DNA of 64,000 nt from Rebecca billardiae RCC1528 (Eukaryota; Haptophyta): the NCBI GenBank assembly GCA_965240325.2, contig OZ251231.1, forward strand, positions 1 through 64,000, given 5' to 3'. Of this stretch, positions 25,301-38,674 are shown one piece after another. Each line of letters starts with the position of its first letter. Positions within the stretch are counted from its first letter, which is position 1. The notes beneath the pieces are model-generated. The model was not told where the DNA came from. It searched no databases and saw nothing but the letters and a program-made list of their open reading frames with translations. A program made the translations under genes and the position numbers.

Positions 25301-28300
25301 TGCGGAGGGCCTCCGACAGGGACTTAGGCACCCGCCGACGTGCGCGCAGGCAAGCACTCGGCCTAGGCGCCGCTGAGCCGTCGAAAGGCACCGCTCTGCT
25401 CGACATATGCGCCAGGTCCCAGGCCCGTATCTGCCCGCCCGCGCCGAATGGGCCAATTGCAGTGTGAACGGGTGGCGGCGCACTGCGGAGGGCCTCCGAC
25501 AGGGACTTAGGCACCCGCCGACGTGCGCGCAGGCAAGCACTCGGCCTAGGCGCCGCTGAGCCGTCGAAAGGCACCGCTCTGCTCGACATGTGCGCCAGGT
25601 CCCAGGCCCGTATCTGCCCGCCCGCGCCGAATGGGCCAATTGCAGTGTGAACGGGTGGCGGCGCACTGCGGAGGGCCGCCGACAGGGCGTGCGGCACCCG
25701 CCGACGTGCGCGCAGGCAAGCACTCGGCCTAGGCGCCGCTGAGCCGTCGAAAGGCACCGCTCTGCTCGACCTGTGCGCCAGGTCCCAGGCCCGTATCTGC
25801 CCGCCCGCGCCGAATGGGCCAATTGCAGTGTGAATGGGTGGCGGCGCACTGCGGAGGGCCTCCGACAGGGACTTAGGCACCCGCCGACGTGCGCGCAGGC
25901 AAGCACTCGGCCTAGGCGCCGCTGAGCCGTCGAAAGGCACCGCTCTGGTCGACCTGTGCGCCAGGTCCCAGGCCCGTATCTGCCCGCCCGCGCCGAATGG
26001 GCCAATTGCAGTGTGAACTGGTGGCGGCGCACTGCGGAGGGCCTCCGACAGGGACTTAGGCACCCGCCGACGTGCGCGCAGGCAAGCACTCGGCCTAGGC
26101 GCCGCTGAGCCGTCGAAAGGCACCGCTCTGCTCGACATGTGCGCCAGGTCCCAGGCCCGTATCTGCCCGCCCGCGCCGAATGGGCCAATTGCAGTGTGAA
26201 CGGGTGGCTGCGCACTGCGGAGGGCCTCCGACAGGGAGTTAGGCACCCGCCGACGTGCGCGCAGGCAAGCACTCGGCCTAGGCGCCGCTGAGCCGTCGAA
26301 AGGCACCGCTCTGCTCGACATGTGCGCCAGGTCCCAGGCCCGTATCTGCCCGCCCGCGCCGAATGGGCCGATTGCAGTGTGAACGGGTGGCGGCGCACTG
26401 CGGAGGGCCTCCGACAGGGAGTTAGGCACCCGCCGACGTGCGCGCAGGCAAGCACTCGGCCTAGGCGCCGCTGAGCCGTCGAAAGGCACCGCTCTGGTCG
26501 ACCTGTGCGCCAGGTCCCAGGCCCGTATCTGCCCGCCCGCGCCGAATGGGCCAATTGCAGTGTGAACGGGTGGCGGCGCACTGCGGAGGGCCTCCGACAG
26601 GGACTTAGGCACCCGCCGACGTGCGCGCAGGCAAGCACTCGGCCTAGGCGCCGCTGAGCCGTCGAAAGGCACCGCTCTGCTCGACATGTGCGCCAGGTCC
26701 CAGGCCCGTATCTGCCCGCCCGCGCCGAATGGGCCAATTGCAGTGTGAATGGGTGGCTGCGCACTGCGGAGGGCCTCCGACAGGGAGTTAGGCACCCGCC
26801 GACGTGCGCGCAGGCGAGCACTCGGCCTAGGCGCCGCTGAGCCGTCGAAAGGCACCGCTCTAGCCGACATGTGCGCGAAGTGCCACGCCCGTATCTGCCC
26901 GCCCGCGCCGAATGGGCCAATTGCAGTGTGAATGGGTGGCTGCGCACTGCGGAGGGCCGCCGACAGGGCGTGCGGCACCCGCCGACGTGCGCGCAGGCGA
27001 GCACTCGGCCTAGGCGCCGCTGAGCCGTCGAAAGGCACCGCTCTGGTCGACCTGTGCGCCAGGTCCCAGGCCCGTATCTGCCCGCCCGCGCCGAATGGGC
27101 CAATTGCAGTGTGAATGGGTGGCGGCGCACTGCGGAGGGCCTCCGACAGGGACTTAGGCACCCGCCGACGTGCGCGCAGGCAAGCACTCGGCCTAGGCGC
27201 CGCTGAGCCGTCGAAAGGCACCGCTCTGCTCGACATGTGCGCCAGGTCCCAGGCCCGTATCTGCCCGCCCGCGCTGAATGGGCCAATTGCAGTGTGAATG
27301 GGTGGCTGCGCACTGCGGAGGGCCTCCGACAGGGAGTTAGGCACCCGCCGACGTGCGCGCAGGCGAGCACTCGGCCTAGGCGCCGCTGAGCCGTCGAAAG
27401 GCACCGCTCTAGTCGACATGTGCGCGAAGTGCCACGCCCGTACCTGCCCGCCCGCGCCGAATGGGCCAATTGCAGTGTGAACGGGTGGCTGCGCACTGCG
27501 GAGGGCCTCCGACAGGGCGTGCGGCACCCGCCGACATGCGCGCAGGCAAGCACTCGGCCTAGGCGCCGCTGAGCCGTCGAAAGGCACCGCTCTGGTCGAC
27601 ATGTGCGCCAGGTCCCAGGCCCGTATCTGCCCGCCCGCGCCGAATGGGCCAATTGCAGTGTGAATGGGTGGCTGCTCACTGCGGAGGGCCTCCGACAGGG
27701 AGTTAGGCACCCGCCGACGTGCGCGCAGGCGAGCACTCGGCCTAGGCGCCGCTGAGCCGTCGAAAGGCACCGCTCTGGTCGACATGTGCGCCAGGTCCCA
27801 GGCCCGTATCTGCCCGCCCGCGCGGAATGGGCCAATTGCAGTGTGAATGGGTGGCTGCGCACTGCGGAGGGCCTCCGACAGGGAGTTAGGCACCCGCCGA
27901 CGTGCGCGCAGGCAAGCACTCGGCCTAGGCGCCGCTGAGCCGTCGAAAGGCACCGCTCTGCTCGACATGTGCGCGAAGTGCCACGCCCGTATCTGCCCGC
28001 CCGCGTCGAATGGGCCAATTGCAGTGTGAACGGGTGGCTGCGCACTGCGGAGGGCCTCCGACAGGGCGTGCGGCACCCGCCGACGTGCGCGCAGGCAAGC
28101 ACTCGGCCTAGGCGCCGCTGAGCCGTCGAAAGGCACCGCTCTGGTCGACATGTGCGCCAGGTCCCAGGCCCGTATCTGCCCGCCCGCGCCGAATGGGCCA
28201 ATTGCAGTGTGAACTGGTGGCGGCGCACTGCGGAGGGCCTCCGACAGGGAGTTAGGCACCCGCCGACGTGCGCGCAGGCAAGCACTCGGCCTAGGCGCCG

Positions 28301-31300
28301 CTGAGCCGTCGAAAGGCACCGCTCTGGTCGACATGTGCGCCAGGTCCCAGGCCCGTATCTGCCCGCCCGCGCCGAATGGGCCAATTGCAGTGTGAACTGG
28401 TGGCGGCGCACTGCGGAGGGCCTCCGACAGGGACTTAGGCACCCGCCGACGTGCGCGCAGGCAAGCACTCGGCCTAGGCGCCGCTGAGCCGTCGAAAGGC
28501 ACCGCTCTGCTCGACATATGCGCCAGGTCCCAGGCCCGTATCTGCCCGCCCGCGCCGAATGGGCCAATTGCAGTGTGAACGGGTGGCGGCGCACTGCGGA
28601 GGGCCTCCGACAGGGACTTAGGCACCCGCCGACGTGCGCGCAGGCAAGCACTCGGCCTAGGCGCCGCTGAGCCGTCGAAAGGCACCGCTCTGCTCGACAT
28701 GTGCGCCAGGTCCCAGGCCCGTATCTGCCCGCCCGCGCCGAATGGGCCAATTGCAGTGTGAACGGGTGGCGGCGCACTGCGGAGGGCCGCCGACAGGGCG
28801 TGCGGCACCCGCCGACGTGCGCGCAGGCAAGCACTCGGCCTAGGCGCCGCTGAGCCGTCGAAAGGCACCGCTCTGCTCGACCTGTGCGCCAGGTCCCAGG
28901 CCCGTATCTGCCCGCCCGCGCCGAATGGGCCAATTGCAGTGTGAATGGGTGGCGGCGCACTGCGGAGGGCCTCCGACAGGGACTTAGGCACCCGCCGACG
29001 TGCGCGCAGGCAAGCACTCGGCCTAGGCGCCGCTGAGCCGTCGAAAGGCACCGCTCTGGTCGACCTGTGCGCCAGGTCCCAGGCCCGTATCTGCCCGCCC
29101 GCGCCGAATGGGCCAATTGCAGTGTGAACTGGTGGCGGCGCACTGCGGAGGGCCTCCGACAGGGACTTAGGCACCCGCCGACGTGCGCGCAGGCAAGCAC
29201 TCGGCCTAGGCGCCGCTGAGCCGTCGAAAGGCACCGCTCTGCTCGACATGTGCGCCAGGTCCCAGGCCCGTATCTGCCCGCCCGCGCCGAATGGGCCAAT
29301 TGCAGTGTGAACTGGTGGCGGCGCACTGCGGAGGGCCTCCGACAGGGAGTTAGGCACCCGCCGACGTGCGCGCAGGCAAGCACTCGGCCTAGGCGCCGCT
29401 GAGCCGTCGAAAGGCACCGCTCTGCTCGACATGTGCGCCAGGTCCCAGGCCCGTATCTGCCCGCCCGCGCCGAATGGGCCAATTGCAGTGTGAACGGGTG
29501 GCGGCGCACTGCGGAGGGCCTCCGACAGGGAGTTAGGCACCCGCCGACGTGCGCGCAGGCGAGCACTCGGCCTAGGCGCCGCTGAGCCGTCGAAAGGCAC
29601 CGCTCTGGTCGACATGTGCGCCAGGTCCCAGGCCCGTATCTGCCCGCCCGCGCCGAATGGGCCAATTGCAGTGTGAACTGGTGGCGGCGCACTGCGGAGG
29701 GCCTCCGACAGGGAGTTAGGCACCCGCCGACGTGCGCGCAGGCAAGCACTCGGCCTAGGCGCCGCTGAGCCGTCGAAAGGCACCGCTCTGGTCGACATGT
29801 GCGCCAGGTCCCAGGCCCGTATCTGCCCGCCCGCGCCGAATGGGCCAATTGCAGTGTGAATGGGTGGCGGCGCACTGCGGAGGGCCTCCGACAGGGAGTT
29901 AGGCACCCGCCGACGTGCGCGCAGGCAAGCACTCGGCCTAGGCGCCGCTGAGCCGTCGAAAGGCACCGCTCTGGTCGACATGTGCGCCAGGTCCCAGGCC
30001 CGTATCTGCCCGCCCGCGCCGAATGGGCCAATTGCAGTGTGAATGGGTGGCTGCGCACTGCGGAGGGCCGCCGACCGGGCGTGCGGCACCCGCCGACGTG
30101 CGCGCAGGCGAGCACTCGGCCTAGGCGCCGCTGAGCCGTCGAAAGGCACCGCTCTGGTCGACCTGTGCGCCAGGTCCCAGGCCCGTATCTGCCCGCCCGC
30201 GCTGAATGGGCCAATTGCAGTGTGAACTGGTGGCGGCGCACTGCGGAGGGCCTCCGACAGGGACTTAGGCACCCGCCGACGTGCGCGCAGGCAAGCACTC
30301 GGCCTAGGCGCCGCTGAGCCGTCGAAAGGCACCGCTCTGCTCGACATGTGCGCCAGGTCCCAGGCCCGTATCTGCCCGCCCGCGCCGAATGGGCCAATTG
30401 CAGTGTGAACTGGTGGCGGCGCACTGCGGAGGGCCTCCGACAGGGAGTTAGGCACCCGCCGACGTGCGCGCAGGCAAGCACTCGGCCTAGGCGCCGCTGA
30501 GCCGTCGAAAGGCACCGCTCTGCTCGACATGTGCGCCAGGTCCCAGGCCCGTATCTGCCCGCCCGCGCCGAATGGGCCAATTGCAGTGTGAACGGGTGGT
30601 GGCGCACTGCGGAGGGCCTCCGACAGGGAGTTAGGCACCCGCCGACGTGCGCGCAGGCAAGCACTCGGCCTAGGCGCCGCTGAGCCGTCGAAAGGCACCG
30701 CTCTGCTCGACATGTGCGCCAGGTCCCAGGCCCGTATCTGCCCGCCCGCGCCGAATGGGCCAATTGCAGTGTGAATGGGTGGCTGCGCACTGCGGAGGGC
30801 CTCCGACAGGGAGTTAGGCACCCGCCGACGTGCGCGCAGGCAAGCACTCGGCCTAGGCGCCGCTGAGCCGTCGAAAGGCACCGCTCTGCTCGACATGTGC
30901 GCCAGGTCCCAGGCCCGTATCTGCCCGCCCGCGCCGAATGGGCCAATTGCAGTGTGAATGGGTGGCTGCGCACTGCGGAGGGCCGCCGACAGGGCGTGCG
31001 GCACCCGCCGACGTGCGCGCAGGCGAGCACTCGGCCTAGGCGCCGCTGAGCCGTCGAAAGGCACCGCTCTGGTCGACCTGTGCGCCAGGTCCCAGCCCCG
31101 TATCTGCCCGCCCGCGCCGAATGGGCCAATTGCAGTGTGAACTGGTGGCGGCGCACTGCGGAGGGCCTCCGACAGGGAGTTAGGCACCCGCCGACGTGCG
31201 CGCAGGCAAGCACTCGGCCTAGGCGCCGCTGAGCCGTCGAAAGGCACCGCTCTGGTCGACATGTGCGCCAGGTCCCAGGCCCGTATCTGCCCGCCCGCGC

Positions 31301-34300
31301 CGAATGGGCCAATTGCAGTGTGAATGGGTGGCGGCGCACTGCGGAGGGCCTCCGACAGGGAGTTAGGCACCCGCCGACGTGCGCGCAGGCAAGCACTCGG
31401 CCTAGGCGCCGCTGAGCCGTCGAAAGGCACCGCTCTGGTCGACATGTGCGCCAGGTCCCAGGCCCGTATCTGCCCGCCCGCGCCGAATGGGCCAATTGCA
31501 GTGTGAATGGGTGGCTGCGCACTGCGGAGGGCCGCCGACCGGGCGTGCGGCACCCGCCGACGTGCGCGCAGGCGAGCACTCGGCCTAGGCGCCGCTGAGC
31601 CGTCGAAAGGCACCGCTCTGGTCGACCTGTGCGCCAGGTCCCAGGCCCGTATCTGCCCGCCCGCGCTGAATGGGCCAATTGCAGTGTGAACTGGTGGCGG
31701 CGCACTGCGGAGGGCCTCCGACAGGGACTTAGGCACCCGCCGACGTGCGCGCAGGCAAGCACTCGGCCTAGGCGCCGCTGAGCCGTCGAAAGGCACCGCT
31801 CTGCTCGACATGTGCGCCAGGTCCCAGGCCCGTATCTGCCCGCCCGCGCCGAATGGGCCAATTGCAGTGTGAACTGGTGGCGGCGCACTGCGGAGGGCCT
31901 CCGACAGGGAGTTAGGCACCCGCCGACGTGCGCGCAGGCAAGCACTCGGCCTAGGCGCCGCTGAGCCGTCGAAAGGCACCGCTCTGCTCGACATGTGCGC
32001 CAGGTCCCAGGCCCGTATCTGCCCGCCCGCGCCGAATGGGCCAATTGCAGTGTGAACGGGTGGTGGCGCACTGCGGAGGGCCTCCGACAGGGAGTTAGGC
32101 ACCCGCCGACGTGCGCGCAGGCAAGCACTCGGCCTAGGCGCCGCTGAGCCGTCGAAAGGCACCGCTCTGCTCGACATGTGCGCCAGGTCCCAGGCCCGTA
32201 TCTGCCCGCCCGCGCCGAATGGGCCAATTGCAGTGTGAATGGGTGGCTGCGCACTGCGGAGGGCCTCCGACAGGGAGTTAGGCACCCGCCGACGTGCGCG
32301 CAGGCAAGCACTCGGCCTAGGCGCCGCTGAGCCGTCGAAAGGCACCGCTCTGCTCGACATGTGCGCCAGGTCCCAGGCCCGTATCTGCCCGCCCGCGCCG
32401 AATGGGCCAATTGCAGTGTGAATGGGTGGCTGCGCACTGCGGAGGGCCGCCGACAGGGCGTGCGGCACCCGCCGACGTGCGCGCAGGCGAGCACTCGGCC
32501 TAGGCGCCGCTGAGCCGTCGAAAGGCACCGCTCTGGTCGACCTGTGCGCCAGGTCCCAGCCCCGTATCTGCCCGCCCGCGCCGAATGGGCCAATTGCAGT
32601 GTGAACTGGTGGCGGCGCACTGCGGAGGGCCTCCGACAGGGACTTAGGCACCCGCCGACGTGCGCGCAGGCGAGCACTCGGCCTAGGCGCCGCTGAGCCG
32701 TCGAAAGGCACCGCTCTGCTCGACCTGTGCGCCAGGTCCCAGGCCCGTATCTGCCCGCCCGCGCCGAATGGGCCAATTGCAGTGTGAATGGGTGGCGGCG
32801 CACTGCGGAGGGCCTCCGACAGGGACTTAGGCACCCGCCGACGTGCGCGCAGGCAAGCACTCGGCCTAGGCGCCGCTGAGCCGTCGAAAGGCACCGCTCT
32901 AGCCGACATGTGCGCGAAGTGCCACGCCCGTATCTGCCCGCCCGCGTCGAATGGGCCAATTGCAGTGTGAACGGGTGGCTGCGCACTGCGGAGGGCCTCC
33001 GACAGGGCGTGCGGCACCCGCCGACGTGCGCGCAGGCAAGCACTCGGCCTAGGCGCCGCTGAGCCGTCGAAAGGCACCGCTCTGGTCGACATGTGCGCCA
33101 GGTTCCAGGCCCGTATCTGCCCGCCCGCGCCGAATGGGCCAATTGCAGTGTGAACTGGTGGCGGCGCACTGCGGAGGGCCTCCGACAGGGAGTTAGGCAC
33201 CCGCCGACGTGCGCGCAGGCAAGCACTCGGCCTAGGCGCCGCTGAGCCGTCGAAAGGCACCGCTCTGGTCGACATGTGCGCCAGGTCCCAGGCCCGTATC
33301 TGCCCGCCCGCGCCGAATGGGCCAATTGCAGTGTGAACTGGTGGCGGCGCACTGCGGAGGGCCTCCGACAGGGAGTTAGGCACCCGCCGACGTGCGCGCA
33401 GGCGAGCACTCGGCCTAGGCGCCGCTGAGCCGTCGAAAGGCACCGCTCTAGTCGACATGTGCGCGAAGTGCCACGCCCGTACCTGCCCGCCCGCGCCGAA
33501 TGGGCCAATTGCAGTGTGAACGGGTGGCTGCGCACTGCGGAGGGCCTCCGACAGGGCGTGCGGCACCCGCCGACATGCGCGCAGGCAAGCACTCGGCCTA
33601 GGCGCCGCTGAGCCGTCGAAAGGCACCGCTCTGGTCGACATGTGCGCCAGGTCCCAGGCCCGTATCTGCCCGCCCGCGCCGAATGGGCCAATTGCAGTGT
33701 GAATGGGTGGCTGCTCACTGCGGAGGGCCTCCGACAGGGACTTAGGCACCCGCCGACGTGCGCGCAGGCGAGCACTCGGCCTAGGCGCCGCTGAGCCGTC
33801 GAAAGGCACCGCTCTGCTCGACCTGTGCGCCAGGTCCCAGGCCCGTATCTGCCCGCCCGCGCCGAATGGGCCAATTGCAGTGTGAATGGGTGGCGGCGCA
33901 CTGCGGAGGGCCTCCGACAGGGACTTAGGCACCCGCCGACGTGCGCGCAGGCAAGCACTCGGCCTAGGCGCCGCTGAGCCGTCGAAAGGCACGCTGCGCA
34001 CTGCGGAGGGCCTCCGACAGGGAGTTAGGCACCCGCCGACGTGCGCGCAGGCGAGCACTCGGCCTAGGCGCCGCTGAGCCGTCGAAAGGCACCGCTCTAG
34101 TCGACATGTGCGCGAAGTGCCACGCCCGTACCTGCCCGCCCGCGCCGAATGGGCCAATTGCAGTGTGAACGGGTGGCTGCGCACTGCGGAGGGCCTCCGA
34201 CAGGGCGTGCGGCACCCGCCGACATGCGCGCAGGCAAGCACTCGGCCTAGGCGCCGCTGAGCCGTCGAAAGGCACCGCTCTGGTCGACATGTGCGCCAGG

Positions 34301-36482
34301 TCCCAGGCCCGTATCTGCCCGCCCGCGCCGAATGGGCCAATTGCAGTGTGAATGGGTGGCTGCTCACTGCGGAGGGCCGCCGACAGGGCGTGCGGCACCC
34401 GCCGACGTGCGCGCAGGCGAGCACTCGGCCTAGGCGCCACTGAGCCGTCGAAAGGCACCGCTCTGGTCGACATGTACGCCAGGTGCCAGGCCCGTATCTG
34501 CCCGCCCCCGCCGAATGGGCCAATTGCAGTGTGAATGGGTGGCTGCTCACTGCAGACGGCCCCCGACAGGGCGTGCGGCACCCGCCAACGTGTGCGCAGG
34601 CGAGCACTCGGCCTAGGTGCCGCTGAGCCGTCGAAAGGCACCGTTCTGCTCGACATGTGCGCCAGGTCCCAGGCCCGTATCTGCCCGCCCGCGCTGAATG
34701 GGCCAATTGCAGTGTGAATGGGTGGCTGCGCACTGCGGAGGGCCTCCGACAGGGACTTAGGCACCCGCCGACGTGCGCGCAGGCAAGCACTCGGCCTAGG
34801 CGCCGCTGAGCCGTCGAAAGGCACCGCTCTGCTCGACATGTGCGCCAGGTCCCAGGCCCGTATCTGCCCGCCCGCGCTGAATGGGCCAATTGCAGTGTGA
34901 ATGGGTGGCTGCGCACTGCGGAGGGCCTCCGACAGGGAGTTAGGCACCCGCCGACGTGCGCGCAGGCGAGCACTCGGCCTAGGCGCCGCTGAGCCGTCGA
35001 AAGGCACCGCTCTAGCCGACATGTGCGCGAAGTGCCACGCCCGTATCTGCCCGCCCGCGCCGAATGGGCCAATTGCAGTGTGAATGGGTGGCTGCGCACT
35101 GCGGAGGGCCTCCGACAGGGACTTAGGCACCCGCCGACGTGCGCGCAGGCAAGCACTCGGCCTAGGCGCCGCTGAGCCGTCGAAAGGCACCGCTCTGCTC
35201 GACATGTGCGCCAGGTCCCAGGCCCGTATCTGCCCGCCCGCGCTGAATGGGCCAATTGCAGTGTGAATGGGTGGCTGCGCACTGCGGAGGGCCGCCGACA
35301 GGGTGTGCGGCACCCGCCGACGTGCGCGCAGGCGAGCACTCGGCCTAGGCGCCGCTGAGCCGTCGAAAGGCACCGCTCTGGTCGACCTGTGCGCCAGGTC
35401 CCAGGCCCGTATCTGCCCGCCCGCGCCGAATGGGCCAATTGCAGTGTGAACTGGTGGCGGCGCACTGCGGAGGGCCTCCGACAGGGACTTAGGCACCCGC
35501 CGACGTGCGCGCAGGCAAGCACTCGGCCTAGGCGCCGCTGAGCCGTCGAAAGGCACCGCTCTGCTCGACATATGCGCCAGGTCCCAGGCCCGTATCTGCC
35601 CGCCCGCGCCGAATGGGCCAATTGCAGTGTGAACGGGTGGCGGCGCACTGCGGAGGGCCTCCGACAGGGACTTAGGCACCCGCCGACGTGCGCGCAGGCA
35701 AGCACTCGGCCTAGGCGCCGCTGAGCCGTCGAAAGGCACCGCTCTGCTCGACATGTGCGCCAGGTCCCAGGCCCGTATCTGCCCGCCCGCGCCGAATGGG
35801 CCAATTGCAGTGTGAACGGGTGGCGGCGCACTGCGGAGGGCCTCCGACAGGGAGTTAGGCACCCGCCGACGTGCGCGCAGGCAAGCACTCGGCCTAGGCG
35901 CCGCTGAGCCGTCGAAAGGCACCGCTCTGGTCGACCTGTGCGCCAGGTCCCAGGCCCGTATCTGCCCGCCCGCGCCGAATGGGCCAATTGCAGTGTGAAC
36001 TGGTGGCGGCGCACTGCGGAGGGCCTCCGACAGGGACTTAGGCACCCGCCGACGTGCGCGCAGGCAAGCACTCGGCCTAGGCGCCGCTGAGCCGTCGAAA
36101 GGCACCGCTCTGCTCGACATGTGCGCCAGGTCCCAGGCCCGTATCTGCCCGCCCGCGCTGAATGGGCCAATTGCAGTGTGAATGGGTGGCTGCGCACTGC
36201 GGAGGGCCTCCGACAGGGAGTTAGGCACCCGCCGACGTGCGCGCAGGCGAGCACTCGGCCTAGGCGCCGCTGAGCCGTCGAAAGGCACCGCTCTGGCCGA
36301 CATGTGCGCGAAGTGCCATGCCCGTATCTGCCCGCCCGCGCCGAATGGGCCAATTGCAGTGTGAATGGGTGGCTGCGCACTGCGGAGGGCCGCCGACAGG
36401 GAGTTAGGCACCCGCCGACGTGCGCGCAGGCGAGCACTCGGGCTGAACGCCGCTGAGCCGTCGAAAGGCACCGCTCTGCTCG
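22310..36482. repeat. Subtelomeric satellite 2, 183 bp monomer, ~77 copies
   Basis: Head-to-tail monomers of exactly 183 bp, anchored by gggccaattgcagtgtgaa and cggcctaggcgccgctgagc. Because 183 is 61 codons, frames without a stop in the monomer stay open for the whole array: two minus-strand frames run for thousands of codons, and plus-strand frames give 60-codon units ending in TGA. Two indels break the register: a 10 bp loss near 24090 and a large internal truncation near 33990. Blocks are duplicated at higher order (eight units, 1464 bp, within 29860-32787). Monomer substitutions change amino acids freely in the open frames, so I see no sign of protein constraint. It is unrelated in sequence to satellite 1. 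Confidence 0.97.
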
Positions 36483-37194
36483 ACATGTACGACCGCCCCG
36501 TCCGACGCGGGCTCGCGCCCATCCGCGCCGCGGGATGCAGAATGCTGATTCGCGCGCCGCCCCGCCGCGACCAACGGACACGGTCGAAACGTCGCGAAAA
36601 GATACCAGCAGATATTCCAGCCTCGTGAAAATCTGGCCTCGGAAACCAGCATGGCGGCGCTTCATCCACGCCACCCGCGGGGGGCGGCTGTCGTGCGTGC
36701 GCACGCCGGCGCAGTGGTCCGCGAGGGGATCCACGCGCCGTCAAAGCACGCGCGCCTCGGCCAGCTCAGCACGTCCCACGCGCGGCCATGGCGGCGGCGT
36801 GAGCGCACAGCAGGCCCCTCGCTGGGCTGCGCGCGGCCGCGCGAGTGCACTGCCGAGCGGTGGCGCGCGCGTGCTGGGAGCGTGCATCCGCGTCTCCATC
36901 CATCGCACGCACGCCGCCGCGCAGTGCGTGGTGCCAGTCGGCAGCACGTGAACAGCTGCCAAGCCTGTGCGCAGAGCTGGGCCGCGGCGCGCGCTTGGCG
37001 GTTGAAAATGAAGGCTGCGCGACTCCTGCTCGCCACCGCCGACCCGCGGTGATCGCACGCCCCAGTGCGTGCGCTCGTCTCGACCGCCACGCGCCACGGC
37101 AAGGGACGGCCGCTCTCCCTCGAAGCGAGGCGCGTGCGCGAGCAGCGGCACCCAGCAGCGCGCGCAGCGCGGCCGTGAGTGAGGGCTCGCACCA

Positions 37195-37720
37195 GAGGCA
37201 GCCCGGACGAGGTGGAAGATGGGGGCGCGGGGGGCGGGGGCAGTCTGGGATGGTGTGTTGCGCCAGCCACGGCCGCGACGCGCTCGCACCACGCGCCGCC
37301 GACCTAGCATGCGCTGCGCTCGCTCGGCTGGCTCGCTGCCCACCCTACGCGCTGCGGTCGCGCCCGTGTGGGTGCGCGATGGGCAGCCTGCGCCACTGCC
37401 GCGCGCGCTGCCCCAGGCCCAGCATCGGTACGGCCGCGACAGCCCGAGCCTGGCGCACGGGCAGCCCTTGCGGGCCCGCGCGGGCAAGCCGCGGGGCGCC
37501 ACGCCTCGACCTCGGCTGCGGCGCCACGTGCTGTGCCGAGGTCCGGCGATCCCAGCCGAGCCGCACGGGGCGCGATGCGGCGCGCTGCAGCCGCAGCCCG
37601 AGGCTGGCTCGCGGTCGTCGCGTGCGCCCTCGTGCGGGCAGCCCGGGGGGTCCCACGCCTCGCGCTCGGCTTGGCCGCCGCGTGCTGCGCCGCGGTTCAT
37701 CGCACCTCGCCATACAGGCC
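37195..37720 (+). repeat. Dispersed repeat, copy 1
   Basis: Landmarks are gacgaggtgg, agatgggggcgcgggg, gcgccagccacggccg, gctgcccaccc and, at the far end, ggctcgcggtcgtcgcgtgc followed by ccgccgcgtgctgcgccgcg. The same order recurs at 42405-42790. The middle (about 37465-37560) looks like a further diverged internal duplication of the end segment. No terminal repeats or coding capacity were recognised, so the class of element is unknown. Confidence 0.7.
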
Positions 37721-38674
37721 AGCAGCTGCCGCGCGCTCGGAGCACTCGGCGCAGGCCGCGCGCGGCAACTGCGACTACTACAAATGGCGGCGGTGGGCGC
37801 GGGCGCGGGCGACGGCTGCTTGGCTAGACGATGCGCACGGCGCTGCCAAGGCTCGCCAGCAGACGCCCGTCGTCGCTCGTCCGCCGCCCAACCCGCCATC
37901 CCCCGAGGCCGTCCGACTGCACGCTGAGGGCGGCCGGGCTGCCGGCCGGACCGAGCACTGGCGCTGAGTCTCACGCTGGCGCGGTGGCACAGGGGCTGGT
38001 CTTGTGACGTATGCCTCCAAGACGCATGCCACCGCGTCTGGCACCGGAAGGCGCGCGCGCGCCGAGCCCTGCGTGCTCGCCGCCGGCGCGAGCCGGCGGC
38101 GAGCCGGAAGCCGCGCCGCCGGGCCGCGCGCTTGGCGGCTGCGCTCGTTGATGCGACGCTGCTGCGCGGTGGCACTCGCTGTCTTGCGCAGCGGTGCAGC
38201 GCGCGACGTGCCTGCTGTGCGAGCACGCGCTCGCGCCGCACGCCAGCGCGCCGCCGTGAGCGTGCCGTGAGCCCCAACGACACAAAGCACGTGCCAACCG
38301 CCGCCTCGGCAGCCATGCTGGCTGCTCCGCGGAAAGAAAGCCCGGACGATCACACGGATTCGTTTTGTCAGCAGCCGCCAGCCCGGCAGAAGTCTGTCTA
38401 GAAGAGCGATGGCGGCATCGCCTCCGGGCGCGAGCGGCGCCTTCGCCGCTCCGCCGTGCCCGCTTGCGCGACGGCAGGCGCGCGCGGTCGCGCACGGGCC
38501 GGGGAGGCGTGCGCAGCAGCAAAGGCGCGTCACCCTGCGCCCGGCGCGCCCCCGCCCGCGCGCCTGCTCCCCGAACAGTGAGCGCTGCGCCGCGTCGGTC
38601 ACGGCCGCATGCAGAGCCATGCACAACCACGAGTGAGCAAGCCGTGCGCGGGTACGCTCACGCAGCTCTGAGCA

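Noticed and set aside
1845-36482. Tandem arrays considered as CRISPR
   Set aside because: Units are directly adjacent satellite monomers of 197 and 183 bp without distinct spacers, in a eukaryotic telomere context.
22314-36734. Reading frames of about 4,800 and 3,300 codons across the 183 bp array as giant repeat proteins
   Set aside because: Monomer length divisible by three explains them; no good ATG start, frequent amino-acid-changing substitutions, and two frames open at once.
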